From the NCBI GenBank assembly GCA_037044905.1, contig JBAOKB010000074.1, positions 744,001 to 808,000 on the forward strand: a stretch of DNA of 64,000 nt. Reading direction: 5' to 3'. The position numbers and the translations under genes are program-made. The number at the start of each line of letters is the position of its first letter. Within the stretch, counting starts at the first letter, position 1. Below the pieces are notes generated by a model. That model was not told the origin of the DNA and did not search any database. It worked only from the letters and a program-made list of their open reading frames with translations. This document shows, one piece after another, positions 53,939 to 64,000 of this stretch. The stretch comes from Hortaea werneckii. Taxonomy: Eukaryota > Ascomycota > Dothideomycetes > Mycosphaerellales > Teratosphaeriaceae.

Positions 53939-55210
53939 TCATCCCTTCCGCCGCTTACACAACCCCACCGCAACAGAAATATCGTCCAACTTCCCCCCTT
54001 CGACCGCCAACCCTTCCTCGACCGCCCGCTCCATAAACGGACTCGCGGCGAAAGGATCCTCAGCCACTCTCCTCGCGGCCAATACTAATTCCTGGGCAAC
54101 GAACCGCATGCCCTCCGCCCAAGCCCCGCCTTCCTGAACCTCGCTCCCTATCTCCCCTCTCTCCACTTTCCCCTTCCACGCCTGCAGACTCGTCACGACG
54201 ATCTCGGCGATATCCTCTTTCCACAGGTTATCCGTCACGCCGTCCGACATGGCGAGCACGACATCGTCGACTTCGATCTCGACGGGGGAGACGACGGCGT
54301 TGTGCTCCGGCGTATCTGGGGAGTTGGTGCCGAGTTGTCGCGGACAGTCGAAGTAATGCCATTGCTCTTCCGTTTCGAACACGACTTTGCCTTCGTCTTT
54401 GGGCCGGAGGATCATCACTTTGCTGTCCCCTAGCTGCATTACGTAACATAGCGGTCGTCTTGTTGCTGTTGCTGTTGCCGCCTGTTGTCCTTCCTCCTCC
54501 GCCTGGTCTTCCCTGATCTCCTTCTCCGTGTGATGCAACAATGCCGAGCAAGACGTCGTAGTCCCGAACCACTCCGTCGGCGGACTGAGCGCTTCCTTCG
54601 TCGCCTCGTACGCTTTGCCTAGATAGCCCTTGGGGTCCGGCGTCCCCGTGCGTCCTCCATAATTGTCTTCCTCAGCGCTTAGCGCGAGGAAATGGAGGAT
54701 GAGTCGACTCCAGAGCGGTGCATGCCCTCTCTCCTTCTGTGCCCAAGCGCCCACGCCGTCATTGGCGGCCAGGAGGTTGGAGCTCACGAGTAGCGCGTCG
54801 TCGCCGACCGTGATGCCGCGGATCATCTGGCCATTGACGGTTTGGTGGTGGGTGAGGCGGCGGTCGATGGAGCGGTCGAAAGTGCTGAGCGGGTCACTGA
54901 AGGAGCCGGACGGCGGGGAGAAGAAGGGCGGTGGGAAGGGACGGGAGGGTCGCTTGGCCCAGCCTGAGTAGCCCGCTTCAAAGTAGAATGGCGAGGCGGC
55001 TTTTTGTCGTGGAGCATCGTCCGGGACTGGGGTGGTGAGGCCGGCTTGCGGGTCGCGGCCGCGGCGAGGTTGTTGGGCGGCGCGGCGGGATGGAGAGATG
55101 GTCAGAAAGGTTGCTACGGCGGTGGTAGAGGTTGGCGATGTTGCGGTGATGATGAGGCGAGATGGGAGTGCGGTGGTAGCATGTCGGGGGATCAGCCGTG
55201 TGGTGAGCAT
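53939..55210 (-). CDS. PTC7: PP2C-type mitochondrial Ser/Thr phosphatase (Ptc7/Azr1 family)
   Basis: 423-aa ORF without a visible intron. PP2C phosphatases remove phosphate from Ser/Thr with two metal ions. Metal-site motifs are present: AANDGVGAW (Asp near residue 150), QLGDSKVMIL near 262, MSDGVTDN near 325 and GKLDDISVAVG near 408. The DGVGxW form, the preceding DDALLVSSNLLA segment and the FYFEAGYSGWAKRP segment before it fit the Ptc7/Azr1 branch. In yeast, Ptc7 is mitochondrial and acts on coenzyme Q synthesis. The first 60 residues are rich in Arg, Ser and Thr and poor in acids, like a mitochondrial presequence. An Ala/Thr/Glu-rich insert lies near residues 230-255. Localisation and target are inferred from the family. 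Confidence 0.87.
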   Translation of the reverse strand: MLTTRLIPRHATTALPSRLIITATSPTSTTAVATFLTISPSRRAAQQPRRGRDPQAGLTTPVPDDAPRQKAASPFYFEAGYSGWAKRPSRPFPPPFFSPPSGSFSDPLSTFDRSIDRRLTHHQTVNGQMIRGITVGDDALLVSSNLLAANDGVGAWAQKERGHAPLWSRLILHFLALSAEEDNYGGRTGTPDPKGYLGKAYEATKEALSPPTEWFGTTTSCSALLHHTEKEIREDQAEEEGQQAATATATRRPLCYVMQLGDSKVMILRPKDEGKVVFETEEQWHYFDCPRQLGTNSPDTPEHNAVVSPVEIEVDDVVLAMSDGVTDNLWKEDIAEIVVTSLQAWKGKVERGEIGSEVQEGGAWAEGMRFVAQELVLAARRVAEDPFAASPFMERAVEEGLAVEGGKLDDISVAVGLCKRRKG

Positions 55211-55962
55211 GGGTTTGATGACCTAGCGGTGAGCTGCGAGAGCTCGACGCCAGGCTGATACACAGGCTGCATGCTCAGAAGAGCAAGTGTACAAGGTATA
55301 CGGCCTCGTTCGCGGTGCTGATGTCGTCGATCTCCAAGTAACTAGGCGGGCTTGGTCAGCGATAGCGGAGGGCGGACTCCGAAGGTTGAATTGCCGCCGA
55401 GCCGCGATGGGGAAGATCCCTCCGGCTGGACCCTGCTGCGTCGAGGGTCATTAGACACTACATGACTACTCGGTCCACGATCGTTGGGTGTGGAAGAAGC
55501 ACTGAAGATCATGAATGCTTCCAAATTGCTTATTGCTTCATAACAAACAAGAAGAAAGATAATCTCAACGCTGAGCAGCGAGTCCTCGAGGAGGTTTCCA
55601 TAACTGATATATCAACTACAACAACGAAACCTCCTTTCCAGTCGATCCATTTTCCCATTCCACTGTGATAATCTAACACATAAGTCGAGAGAGACAGAGG
55701 GGGATAGCGTAAAGCAGAAACGCCCTAACCGATTCCCTTCCATCTTTTTCCCCCCTTTTCAAAAAAACACAACACACCCCACGCTATGCAAACAACAATG
55801 CAAGAAAAACATTAGGAATCGCCCAACCTCCCTGGGCCTGCTCTCTTCCCCCCGATTTCAAGTTATCTATACTACAAATTAATAGTGCCATGCTCCGGGT
55901 AACGAGGGATGGTAATAAATGACCAAGCGAAAAGGCAGAGGAGACATCATCATCTTCGACGC
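55211..55962. other. Intergenic, PP2C to LETM1
   Basis: About 750 bp between two genes on the minus strand: the PP2C promoter and the LETM1 3' region. No gene supported. Several C/T-rich runs lie near 55735-55780. Confidence 0.5.
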
Positions 55963-57696
55963 CTACTGCTTCGTTTCCGCAGCCCCAGCAGCCTTCTTCC
56001 CGACATCATCACCATCTTTTTTCGCCTCATCGGTCATCAGTTTGGCATCCTCATCTTCACCCGTAGCAGCCGTCTTCTCGCTCGTCACCGCATCAGCGCC
56101 CTCCTTGTCTCCCTTGGCCAAGGCAGCCTGCTGACGATCCTCCTCTTCCTTCTCGTCGATATCCTCACGGTCGCTTACGCTCTGTGCCTGGCGGCCGCCT
56201 TGTTGTTCGGCCTGCTCGTTCTCCTCCTGAATCAGCTCTTGCTGCTCCTTCAGCACCTCAAGACGCTGCTTGTTCGTTGCGGCGCCCTCGGCGTTGTGGA
56301 CTTCGAGTTCGATCTCGTGGAAGAGTTCCTCAGGGATGGAGGAGAGGACGGCCTGGAGGGAGTCGAGGAGGGAGTCGAATTCGGCTTCTTTGCCCTGTGC
56401 GTACATGAAGGCGTTGCTGAGGACGAGGAGGGTCGAAGGCACGCCGTATTTGAGTCGGAGGTCTAGCCACAGGTGGAGGTCATCCCGAAGCCTACCGGGA
56501 CTGATGCCGTGTGTGCGGAGGCCTCGCGCGGCTGCTGCAGTCTGTAGTTCAGGGACGGAGAGACTGTCGATGCCTTCGAAAGAGATGGCGCGGTCATCAC
56601 GCTTGATTTGCCGCATGCGATGGCGGACTTGGTAGCGTAGCATGGCGTCTGTGCCGAAAGTGTTCAGGTTCATGTATCGGCAGATGCCGACCAGTTGCGG
56701 GCGAGACAGGTTGTCCAGGGTGAGATCATCCTTGAACAGCTTGCAAACCTTGATGATGTCGGCCTTGCTGGGTGCTTCGCCCGTAGTGCGCAGCTTGCGG
56801 AAGAACTCGGTAAACTCTTCCTTCTGAGTCGTCGCCGCTGATATCGGCAGACCGCTTTCGGTTAGAGTTTGGCGCAGAAAGCTGGAGACTTCCTTTCTTG
56901 AAGTCCGCAGACGGGTGGCCTTGTTCTCCTTGCTCTTGACGTCCTCATATGTGCTAGGCAGCATGTTCGGGAAAAGCTTCAGGGCTACTGGCAGCAGCAG
57001 CTCCGCGAAAGGCACCAGGACGAACATACTGAAAGGAACCAATCGCCCCAAGTCCTGTACCGTTCTCTGCAGCTGCCTGTGCTCTCTCCGCGTCAACTCG
57101 TAGCCGGCAGCCATCTTGAGGGCGAGTTTGCTTGAAATTCTAACTTCAGTCGCCAACAGCTTCGTGCCATCCCAATAGTGGTGCGCCTCGTGCTTGACAC
57201 GTTGCCAAAGGGTCATTTTCTTCTTTTCTTCCTTCTTTGCCACCTCCTTCTTGTGTTCGGAACGCTCTTCGGCAGCCTTCTTATCCGCGAGCTCGCTGAG
57301 GGTCCGAGCCTCTTCGGCCTGCGTGGGTGGTCTCTCCGTAGCTTCATTGGTCGGGATTTCAACATCTACGCCGCCTTTCTTATCGGTAGCTGACGCTTGT
57401 GCCTCTGGGTCACTCTGGTCCTTTGGTGGTGGCCGTTTGGCCTGTTCCAGGTTGAAGCCGGGTGGCGGGTGGTTACCATCTTGACCATGACCGGTGGAAG
57501 TGTCGGACTGATAGGCTCTTCTCGGGACTAATAAGGCGACTGCGTCGACGTATCGCGGGAATCGAGTGCCACGCTGGAAGGCGGTACGGGTTCCATTCCG
57601 GAGCACCAGGGGCGCCAGCTGCGCAGAGGCCTGGCGGGAAAGCATGCTCGAGGGTATAGATGACGAAAGGTGGTTGGAGAAGTGCCGAGAAGGCAA
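55963..57696 (-). CDS. MDM38: LETM1/Mdm38 mitochondrial inner-membrane protein
   Basis: 577-aa ORF. LETM1 family proteins sit in the mitochondrial inner membrane, support K+/H+ exchange and volume control, and in yeast (Mdm38) also bind mitochondrial ribosomes for membrane insertion of proteins. Seen here: an Arg/Ser-rich presequence, a charged linker with a Lys/Glu run (about 135-165), and the family core MTLWQRVKHEAHHYWDGTKLL. One membrane helix follows (PFSMFVLVPFAELLLPVALKLFP), then the hallmark NMLPSTYED and the LETM1 ribosome-binding-like domain to about residue 470. The C-terminus is coiled coil and acidic (Glu/Gln/Lys/Asp). The start could be the internal ATG at residue 18 (MLSRQAS), which gives a cleaner presequence. 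Confidence 0.93.
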   Translation of the reverse strand: MPSRHFSNHLSSSIPSSMLSRQASAQLAPLVLRNGTRTAFQRGTRFPRYVDAVALLVPRRAYQSDTSTGHGQDGNHPPPGFNLEQAKRPPPKDQSDPEAQASATDKKGGVDVEIPTNEATERPPTQAEEARTLSELADKKAAEERSEHKKEVAKKEEKKKMTLWQRVKHEAHHYWDGTKLLATEVRISSKLALKMAAGYELTRREHRQLQRTVQDLGRLVPFSMFVLVPFAELLLPVALKLFPNMLPSTYEDVKSKENKATRLRTSRKEVSSFLRQTLTESGLPISAATTQKEEFTEFFRKLRTTGEAPSKADIIKVCKLFKDDLTLDNLSRPQLVGICRYMNLNTFGTDAMLRYQVRHRMRQIKRDDRAISFEGIDSLSVPELQTAAAARGLRTHGISPGRLRDDLHLWLDLRLKYGVPSTLLVLSNAFMYAQGKEAEFDSLLDSLQAVLSSIPEELFHEIELEVHNAEGAATNKQRLEVLKEQQELIQEENEQAEQQGGRQAQSVSDREDIDEKEEEDRQQAALAKGDKEGADAVTSEKTAATGEDEDAKLMTDEAKKDGDDVGKKAAGAAETKQ

Positions 57697-58588
57697 CCTG
57701 TTACCGGAAGGGTGGGACTATGCTCTGGGAAGTGATGGCGATAGAGGTGAGGTCGATGATGTGATGGGGAAGAAAGATTGATGGATGAACGGGGCAAACG
57801 TTTAGAGGGACGGGATAAGCTTCGCGTGGGAGAAATCGGCAGGGGCTTAGCGCAGATCCGGTCCGTAGCGTGTCTAGTCTGATGGTGTGGGTTGCGCTGC
57901 CAATTTACATGGAAGCAACAGAATAATCATACATTACATACCGATGGTATTGTGTAATTGAAAGGTATCATACACAATTCGCAAAGTCATGAGATATAGC
58001 CATGCGTCTGAGAACACGTGATCGGGGAGCAACCGCAAGTCTCACTCTCACGTCTTCTCGGGAGTGAAGGCTACATCTCCATTAGGGATAGGTAAGCGGG
58101 AGGAGCGGAAAGGTTTCGTCAGCCTTACGGTCGTTGCCGTGATGCATCTCTGGCCCTCCTAAACTCCGAGAGTCCGAGTACCGAGAGCGAAATGATCAGA
58201 GCGTCTGGAGATGTCGGACACGGAGGCGGAGGTGAGCGAGCAAGTGGGATCCCCGAAGGTGCACCTCAACCACCGAGTTGCTGTACACTGCTCCAGTCGT
58301 CCGTCCCGGCTCGGCTACTTTGGCAAGCATTCACTTCGACTGTCTTGAAAACACTCCATATTTCTTTCCTCGGCATCACCTGATAAATCCTCCCTCCCAG
58401 CGTGTGAGCTGTCCCGCAATCATCTCTGCTATCTAGTCCCGACAGCTTCCCTCGGCATCCCACCACCGTCCGATTAGCCGCACCGCTCGAAAATATTATT
58501 TTGCCTATTCCTAGCTGCGCTGTATATACGCCTCTCCGTATCAGAAGATCTTGATCTCAAGGGAGAAGACTATTCGGCTTGGTCAGCC
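57697..58588. other. Divergent intergenic region, LETM1 / adenylate kinase
   Basis: About 890 bp between divergently transcribed genes, so it contains both promoters. No supported ORF. TATA-like text (tgtatatacg) near 58522-58531 is about 60 bp upstream of the adenylate kinase ATG. Confidence 0.5.
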
Positions 58589-59641
58589 TTGAAATCGGTA
58601 CAATATCCGCCTGGCATGGTACAACACCTCCGTCGCGCTGCCCGCATTATCCTTATCGGCGCCCCAGGCGTCGGGAAAGGAACCCAAACTGAGCGTATGC
58701 TCCAACGCTTCCCACAGCTCTCTGCAATCTCCTCTGGCGATCTATTGCGCGAGAATGTCAGACAGCGTACCCCACTCGGTAAGCATCCCCACAACATGTG
58801 TATAATCATCGACAAAGCCCTGACATTGTATGAACCCTGCAGGCATCCAAGCCGAGCACCTCATGTCCACCGGCGCACTCGTCCCCGACTCGATGATCCT
58901 ACGTCTCATCCGCAACGCTCTCACTACCCGCGGTTGGCTCATGCCTAAAGGCGGCTTCCAACCCCTCACCGTCAACTCGGTCGCAACGGGCTTCACCCCA
59001 AGCAGCACCGAGACCGACTTCCCCACCACCATCCCGCCAATCGAAGACGCCGAATACGAATACAGCGACGACGCCAACGCCAGCTTCATCCTAGACGGCT
59101 TCCCGCGCACCGCCAGCCAAGCCAAGCAGCTCGCCGCTTTACTCCCCATGAACATGGTCATCCACATCCACACCCCCGCCAGCATCGTCATCGACCGCAT
59201 CTGCAACCGCTGGATCCACGCCCCTAGCGGCCGCGTCTACAACACGACTTTCAACGCGCCCAAGAACCCGGGCTTCGACGACATCACCGGCGAGCCCCTC
59301 ATGCAGCGCGACGACGACAAGCCCGAGGTCTGGGAGAAGCGCCTCAAGAGTTTCGAGGATAACAGCGCGCCTTTGCTCGAGCACTACGATCGTATGGGCG
59401 TGCTTTGGCGCGTCGAAGGGAATAGTTCGGATGAGATTACGCCGCAGATTTACGAGGAGTTTGGGAAGAGGTTCGGGGCGGGCCCGTTGTATAAGTATAA
59501 TCAGGTGTGAGAAAATCGAATGGATGTGATGCTTGCCATTCTGGTTTATTCTTACAGGGATTTGCAGCATTGGAAGATTATGGGAGGCGGGCAGCCGGGG
59601 CAAAGCCGATTAAGGTCTCTGGGAAGCTGAGAGAGGCTTAG
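58589..59641 (+). CDS. ADK2: Mitochondrial adenylate kinase (GTP:AMP phosphotransferase), three exons
   Basis: Exons 58589-58778, 58843-59504 and 59558-59641 give 311 aa. Intron 1 (64 nt, GTAAGC...CTGAC...GCAG) is well supported: joining restores RTPLG-IQAEH. Intron 2 (53 nt, GTGTGAG...TTACAG) is less certain; without it the protein ends at TGA 59510 (285 aa). The third exon adds a basic tail ending KLREA. Motifs: P-loop GAPGVGKGTQ, NMP-binding SSGDLLRE, FILDGFPRT, and a LID of the AK3 type (IHAPSGRVYN..F..PK.PG.DD.TGEPL.QR.DD) without zinc cysteines. That points to the matrix enzyme using GTP. An insert (GGFQPLT...DAEYEYSDD) lies between the NMP region and the FILDGFPRT motif. The start could also be ATG 58616. 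Confidence 0.88.
58779..58842 (+). other. Intron 1 of the adenylate kinase gene
   Basis: GT at 58779, branch-like CTGAC about 12 bp before the AG at 58841-58842. Removing it joins two frames into one adenylate kinase. Confidence 0.9.
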
Positions 59642-60195
59642 CGAGGCGTTCACTGGCGCAGTAACGACGAAGAAACGGCAGAATTTCTCATTTTTATCAT
59701 CGAGAGTTGTGATTTCAATGGCCGTGATGGAAGCATTTTTGGAAGAAATATGGTTGTACGATGGGAAAGAAAAAGGCTATTATTATTCCATTTTCTTTTC
59801 AGATTGCAGGGATGGCAATCTCGCCCGCCACGCAGTTCACAAAATGGAACGAAGCAAAATGGCGAAGTCAACTGACTTGGGGACAGGACGCCTACAGCTC
59901 CCCACTTCGTCCTCCGTTCGCTTGCATACAGGCAGGCGGAACTACAGCAAAAGGATGGAGGTTTGGAGATAGCTTATATGCAAGGCTTTAGTACTCGAAT
60001 GGAAAAAGGCAGAGATGAGGGTTTTCGGGTTCCTTCCGAATTGCCGATCGTCAAATTGGTAAATATGTGGGAAGTCTAGTCTAAAACATCAACGTATTTA
60101 CGCCGTAAACCTATGCAATTGCAGGACTAAATACTCAGCATACTACGTACTCGAATTCCTCGTTACGCTGATCGTACAAGCATTCATTCGGTACT
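59642..60195. other. Convergent intergenic spacer
   Basis: Between the 3' ends of adenylate kinase (+) and the dehydrogenase (-). Open frames at 59650-59991 overlap on both strands and show no motif. Confidence 0.5.
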
Positions 60196-61486
60196 TTACA
60201 TGCCAGCGGCAAGAGTATACCCACCGTCCACCGTAATCGTCTGTCCATTGAGATAGGTATTCGTGGCGCAGAAGAGGAGGGTGGAAGCCATATCCCGATC
60301 TATTAGGAAACAAAAAATCATTAGCATCACGTCCGGTGCAAGAGAAGACTCGTGAAGCACGTCGTCCGGTGAAAAAGAAGAAACTTACCATTCCCAGGTC
60401 GCGCAGCCGGCACTTTATTCTCAAACTTATCCTTGGGAATCGCCGACTTCTGATTCGCGCCGCTCGATCCCGCCGTCATCTCCGAAGGGAACACCCCCGG
60501 AGCGATGGTGTTGACGCGAATCTTGATCCCGTTCTGCGCGATCTCGTTGGCCAGCATACGTGTGAGGTGAATACAGGCCGCTTTCGACGCATTGTATTGA
60601 GGGTGGTGCTGCGACGTCTTCACCTGGCCTGAGATGGACGACACGTTGATGATGGTGCCGGAGTACCCGTGCGTGTGCTGCGTGGCTTTGGCCAGCAGCG
60701 GGATGAAGCAGGTGCTCATGAAGTAGCACTGCGAGACGTTGGTGCGGTAGATGTCGTCCCAGTCTTGGAAGGAGTTCTTGTCGTCGTCGAACATGTTCTT
60801 CTTCATCTCCTCGGGGGTCTGCGCTTCGGTCGTGATGGTCTTGTCGCTCATGATGCCTGCATTGTTGACGAGGATGTCGAGGTGGCCTTCCCGCTTCTCC
60901 AGCTCGTCGTACAGTTTCTGGATCTCCTGCTTGCTCGTGATGTCGGCCGTGATGGGGATGATGGAGCCCGGGATATCCTGCGAGTAGGTCTTGGCTACCG
61001 TGTCCAGCTTCTCGCCTGTTCGTCCGCAGATGTAGACTTTAGCTCCGTTGACTGCAAGGGCTTGTGTGTACATCAATCCAATGCCGGAGCCGCCACCTTT
61101 ACTTCTGTTAGCTGAGTTTTCAATACAGCGAACGCGAGATGGTTACCGGTGATCAGTGCAACTTTGTCCTTGACATTGAACAGCTCATTGAGCTGGAAGT
61201 CCTTGTTGTTCTGGACACGAGCGTCGTCTGATGCCATGTTTGTCTCTCCTGAACTGCCTTGTGCTTGAATGTTGTTAGTAGTAGAAGTGCTGAATGGAGC
61301 ACTGATTCGATCTGGTCTTCTTGATGAATTTATAGTGCCTCTAGAAGCATCTTGCGTCGGGAGAGACCCAATGTATTTCGCTGTGATGGTGCTGGGTCTG
61401 CAATGAGATGAGGTCACAATGTGTCGCTGGTGGCGTACCACCATGCGGGTCGCTGAAAGGCTTGCACGGCGAAAAGGCTGCATCAT
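60196..61486 (-). CDS. Short-chain dehydrogenase/reductase, three exons
   Basis: Exons 61486-61147, 61096-60389 and 60299-60196; 383 aa. Intron 1 (50 nt, GTAACC...GCTAAC...AAAG) interrupts the cofactor motif, and splicing restores TGGGSGIG. Intron 2 (89 nt, GTAAGT...TAATAG) leads to the last exon, ending NGQTITVDGGYTLAAGM, a typical SDR C-terminus. Other motifs: GRTGEKLD after strand 2 (Arg suggests NADPH), NNAGI, NVSSISG with the catalytic Ser, and YNASKAA with Tyr and Lys. The family resembles fungal SDRs annotated as 3-oxoacyl-ACP reductase-like; the substrate is unknown. The first 83 residues before MASDD look like a mitochondrial presequence (Arg/Ser-rich, with APFSTS). Starting at the MASDD codon (61237-61235) gives a usual 300-aa SDR. 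An in-frame ATG also exists at 61552. Confidence 0.87.
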
Positions 61487-61776
61487 TGATGTTCTCCTAC
61501 CTTCCAAGCACGAGTCGAATGAGATCTCGTTGTTATATGCACCATCTCGCAAATGGGTTATATATCGTCACTTCGGCGTCAGTGTGATGGTCTGGCATCA
61601 CCCAAGAGCACAGCGGGCGATGAAGATGCACAGTGGTCCCTGCATTTGCTCAGACGCGCAACCACGCCACTGGGAACGTGAGGGAAAGAGCAGATTTCCT
61701 CGAGAAACATGTCAATTACATTATTTGTTCACTCATTCATTTTAAGCTAATGACCAAATAAGTTCTGTTCATCCAT

Positions 61777-62955
61777 TCACACTGCTCTCCTCATTCGTCT
61801 TTTTGACGTGGCCGTATATGTGCCAATAGGTGCTGTTGCGTTGGTCAAGGAGCTTGTCGGGGTACTTGTGGTAGAAAGGAGCGCCTCTTTCACACCTGTT
61901 AAGAATTCAATATTGGCATACGCCTGGCTTACATCCCACATCATGACGCCTGCAAAGTTGTGAAACTGCTTGCAGTAAGCAATAATTGGTCCCAGGCTTG
62001 ATACCGGCAGATAGCCCGTCCCGGCAGCACCAGTGTTGGCCGGTACTCCAAGGAGAATCTTCACGTCTGGATTGGCGGAAACCGTCCTGGCCCAATTATT
62101 CCACGTCTCGAAGTTGAAGTTTGTCTGCGCTGTGCTGCCGGGGACGAAAGAGTCCACGCCGCAGTAGTTGTTGTAGAATTGAATGAAGATGGCATCAAAA
62201 TAAGTACTTCCATTCAGCATCTCGTTGTCCGCGAGATCTGGGTACGGGCACTGAGGCGCAGCAGTTAGGAAGTACTGCTTTGTTGTGTCTTGGTTCATCA
62301 ACTCCCGCAGCCTATTCGCGAAAGGCGCGGCATTGTTCATGGTGGTTTCGAAGTCCATGTCGAAACCATCGATGACGGCTGAGTTGAAAGGACGAAGCGT
62401 CGATTCGTCTTGCTTAGGGCCAAATGTCGCCCACATCTTCTCAGCCGCCTGTTCCGCAATATCAGGGCTGGAGAAGCCACCCTCTGTGTAGGTTGCGCCT
62501 CCAACCGAGAGAAGAATGGTCTTCTTATACTTCGACTGACAAGTGACTATGTCTTCAGCGATCTCAGGACAATTTAATAGACCGGTGCCGTCGAATGTAG
62601 TACAGTTGTTCTGTTGATTGGCGAAGTTCACGACTGGCTGTCCACCTATGCCAGTAGTAATTTGATACAAAAATGCCATTGGTATCATGTCAATATCGGT
62701 GTCTGGACTGGTCAGTCACAATTGCTCAACATTGATAGAAATGCTGACGTACTTGCGCAGTATGTCGCCAGTCGTTGTTGTGCTAACTCGCCACTCCCTT
62801 GGCCATACGAGTTCTGGCCTGCAAATGTTAGTGTCCGTCGACAGTACAAAGCTCTCGGCTTGCATACCCCAATACGTGACCACATTGTCCACCGAATTGA
62901 GCAGGAATCCCGCAGTAGCCCCACCGGCCGTAGCGAGCAAAAGCATGGATTTCAT
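61777..62955 (-). CDS. Secreted GH18 chitinase (class III type), three exons
   Basis: Exons 62955-62868, 62818-62753 and 62702-61777 give 359 aa. Introns are 49 nt (GTATGC...CTAAC...TGCAG) and 50 nt (GTACGT...TCCAG). Splicing restores NVVTYWG-QNSYGQGSGELAQQRLATYCA-NTDID, the known start of class III chitinases. The signal peptide is MKSMLLLATAGGATAGF. The catalytic motif DGFDMDFE (DxxDxDxE, proton donor Glu) lies near residue 170. SVGG in strand 3, QFYNN and MMWDVS in late strands of the TIM barrel are also present. It hydrolyses chitin, likely in the wall or outside the cell. The C-terminal 35 residues are Ser/Thr-rich and end with a basic run (KRRMRR); no clear GPI signal or chitin-binding domain. 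An upstream ATG at 62970 is possible. Confidence 0.92.
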
Positions 62956-64000
62956 GGCCACAAATGTCAAGTCCCAGTCTTCGACCCGTCGTTCCTTCTA
63001 TAAAACTTGAGAATCGCAAGTCGGATCGTTCTGGACCGGCTTTGGAATGCAAGCTGCAACACCAACGCGCTCGCGGCTCAGACGAATTTCCCAAGGGACG
63101 TGTGGCAAAGTCCCCTTCAGAGAAGGTATTGCCTATTTCTAATATATTCAGACCCATGCTCAATCGGTATGCAAGACTTGAAATCCCGTGCGCTTGTCCT
63201 TGTGAGCATCAAGCCTCATCCGCAGCCTAGATGAGAGCGCCCTGGTGATTTTGCGAAGGAGGTTGCTGAGACAAGTGGCTTTTCGCTGTGAGATAATTTG
63301 GCAGATGGACGTCCAAGCGGAATCAAAAAACCTTGGACTGTAGCATTCAAGAACGAGAGTAAGTGTATTAATTAGCATTATGCTTGATAGACTGGATGGT
63401 GGTAGAAAGGATGATGAGGCTAGAATCTCTATAGTACAACTCTCGCCAGTCGAAAAAGTGTTGCGAATATCCGTGCTTGGATGTGACACTTCAGGCTCGC
63501 ACATGATATGCCATGCAAGGCACTGTACGCCACTGTAACATTGGCGCGAATTTGGGTCCACGAAGCCCATGGGAGGAAACGAGGCGAGCCATTTGAGCGT
63601 GTGATTAATCGAACATGGCTTTGCTGGTTCAGACATATGCGTGCGTTTGTAAAGGACAGGCGAACGCAGTCAAAGGAAACGATGAAACAATGTATATTCT
63701 GAGCATTTCTACGCTTTTCAGCGGAAATGTATTCCAACTGTCGTTACGGCGGGTGTGCACCCCAGGAAAGAGCATAAAACGGCTTCCAGGAGGCGTGTGC
63801 CGTCGGAGAAACCTGGGAAGAGGCTGCTTCAGCCATACAAAAGTAGGTATATTGTCTGGAGAAGAATCGGAATTCAACGTCTATGTTTTGTCGAGGTCGC
63901 TGCCGTCCTTGCATCCAAAGAGAATGCTTTCTAGCAGGTGATGATTCAGATCGATTTCTTGCCCCAAATGCCAGAGTCAAGGGAGCTATCCCTTCCATCT
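62956..64000. other. Region upstream of the chitinase
   Basis: About 1 kb with short overlapping frames on both strands (for example 63160-63636, minus) that lack motifs. It should include the chitinase promoter. I support no gene here, though a gene whose main part is beyond the window cannot be excluded. Confidence 0.45.

Noticed and set aside
63160..63636. 158-codon minus-strand ORF upstream of the chitinase
   Set aside because: Unremarkable composition, no domain, overlapped by other open frames.

Overview
The window comes from a filamentous ascomycete (Pezizomycotina). The evidence is short GT..AG introns of 49-89 nt with CTAAC/CTGAC branch sites, intron-bearing tRNA-Asn genes, fungal gene families, and a large block carrying the CpA-to-TpA signature of repeat-induced point mutation (RIP). 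I cannot fix the class or species from sequence alone.

Region 1 (1 to about 42.39 kb) is a gene-poor repeat island. It holds five copies of one Ty3/gypsy chromovirus family. Four are riddled with RIP stops. One (8193-15014) is almost intact, with 403-bp LTRs differing at one base and a 5-bp target duplication. The copies are nested: the intact one sits inside the gag of a RIPed copy (7599-21276), and two reverse-strand copies (1-2382 and 2383-5523) are nested in each other. A fifth copy (35001-41900) splits a RIPed kinesin motor gene. Between the elements lie about 16 kb of RIPed sequence that is not this retroelement: the kinesin, several long stop-riddled reading frames I do not recognise, coding-type minisatellites and a CCTAT satellite.

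The retroelement has gag (CCHC), an in-phase A AAA AAC slippery site, then protease, RT, RNase H, integrase and a chromodomain. Between the chromodomain and the 3' LTR it also carries an extra gene on the opposite strand. That gene encodes a six-cysteine protein whose spacing fits the fungal Zn(II)2Cys6 cluster, followed by a likely coiled coil. All three copies that keep this region have it, although the protein sequences differ strongly. This is the most interesting item in the window.

Region 2 (42.4-64 kb) is ordinary euchromatin of normal composition, starting with a tRNA-Asn about 170 bp from the island edge. Genes in order: FAN1 nuclease (+), a second tRNA-Asn (+), a Frizzled/Smoothened-like seven-helix receptor (+), a DUF202 membrane protein (-), a Ptc7/Azr1-type mitochondrial PP2C phosphatase (-), LETM1/Mdm38 (-), mitochondrial adenylate kinase (+), a short-chain dehydrogenase with a presequence-like extension (-) and a secreted GH18 chitinase (-). 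Three or four neighbours (PP2C, LETM1, adenylate kinase, perhaps the SDR) are predicted mitochondrial, but nothing shows that they are co-regulated.
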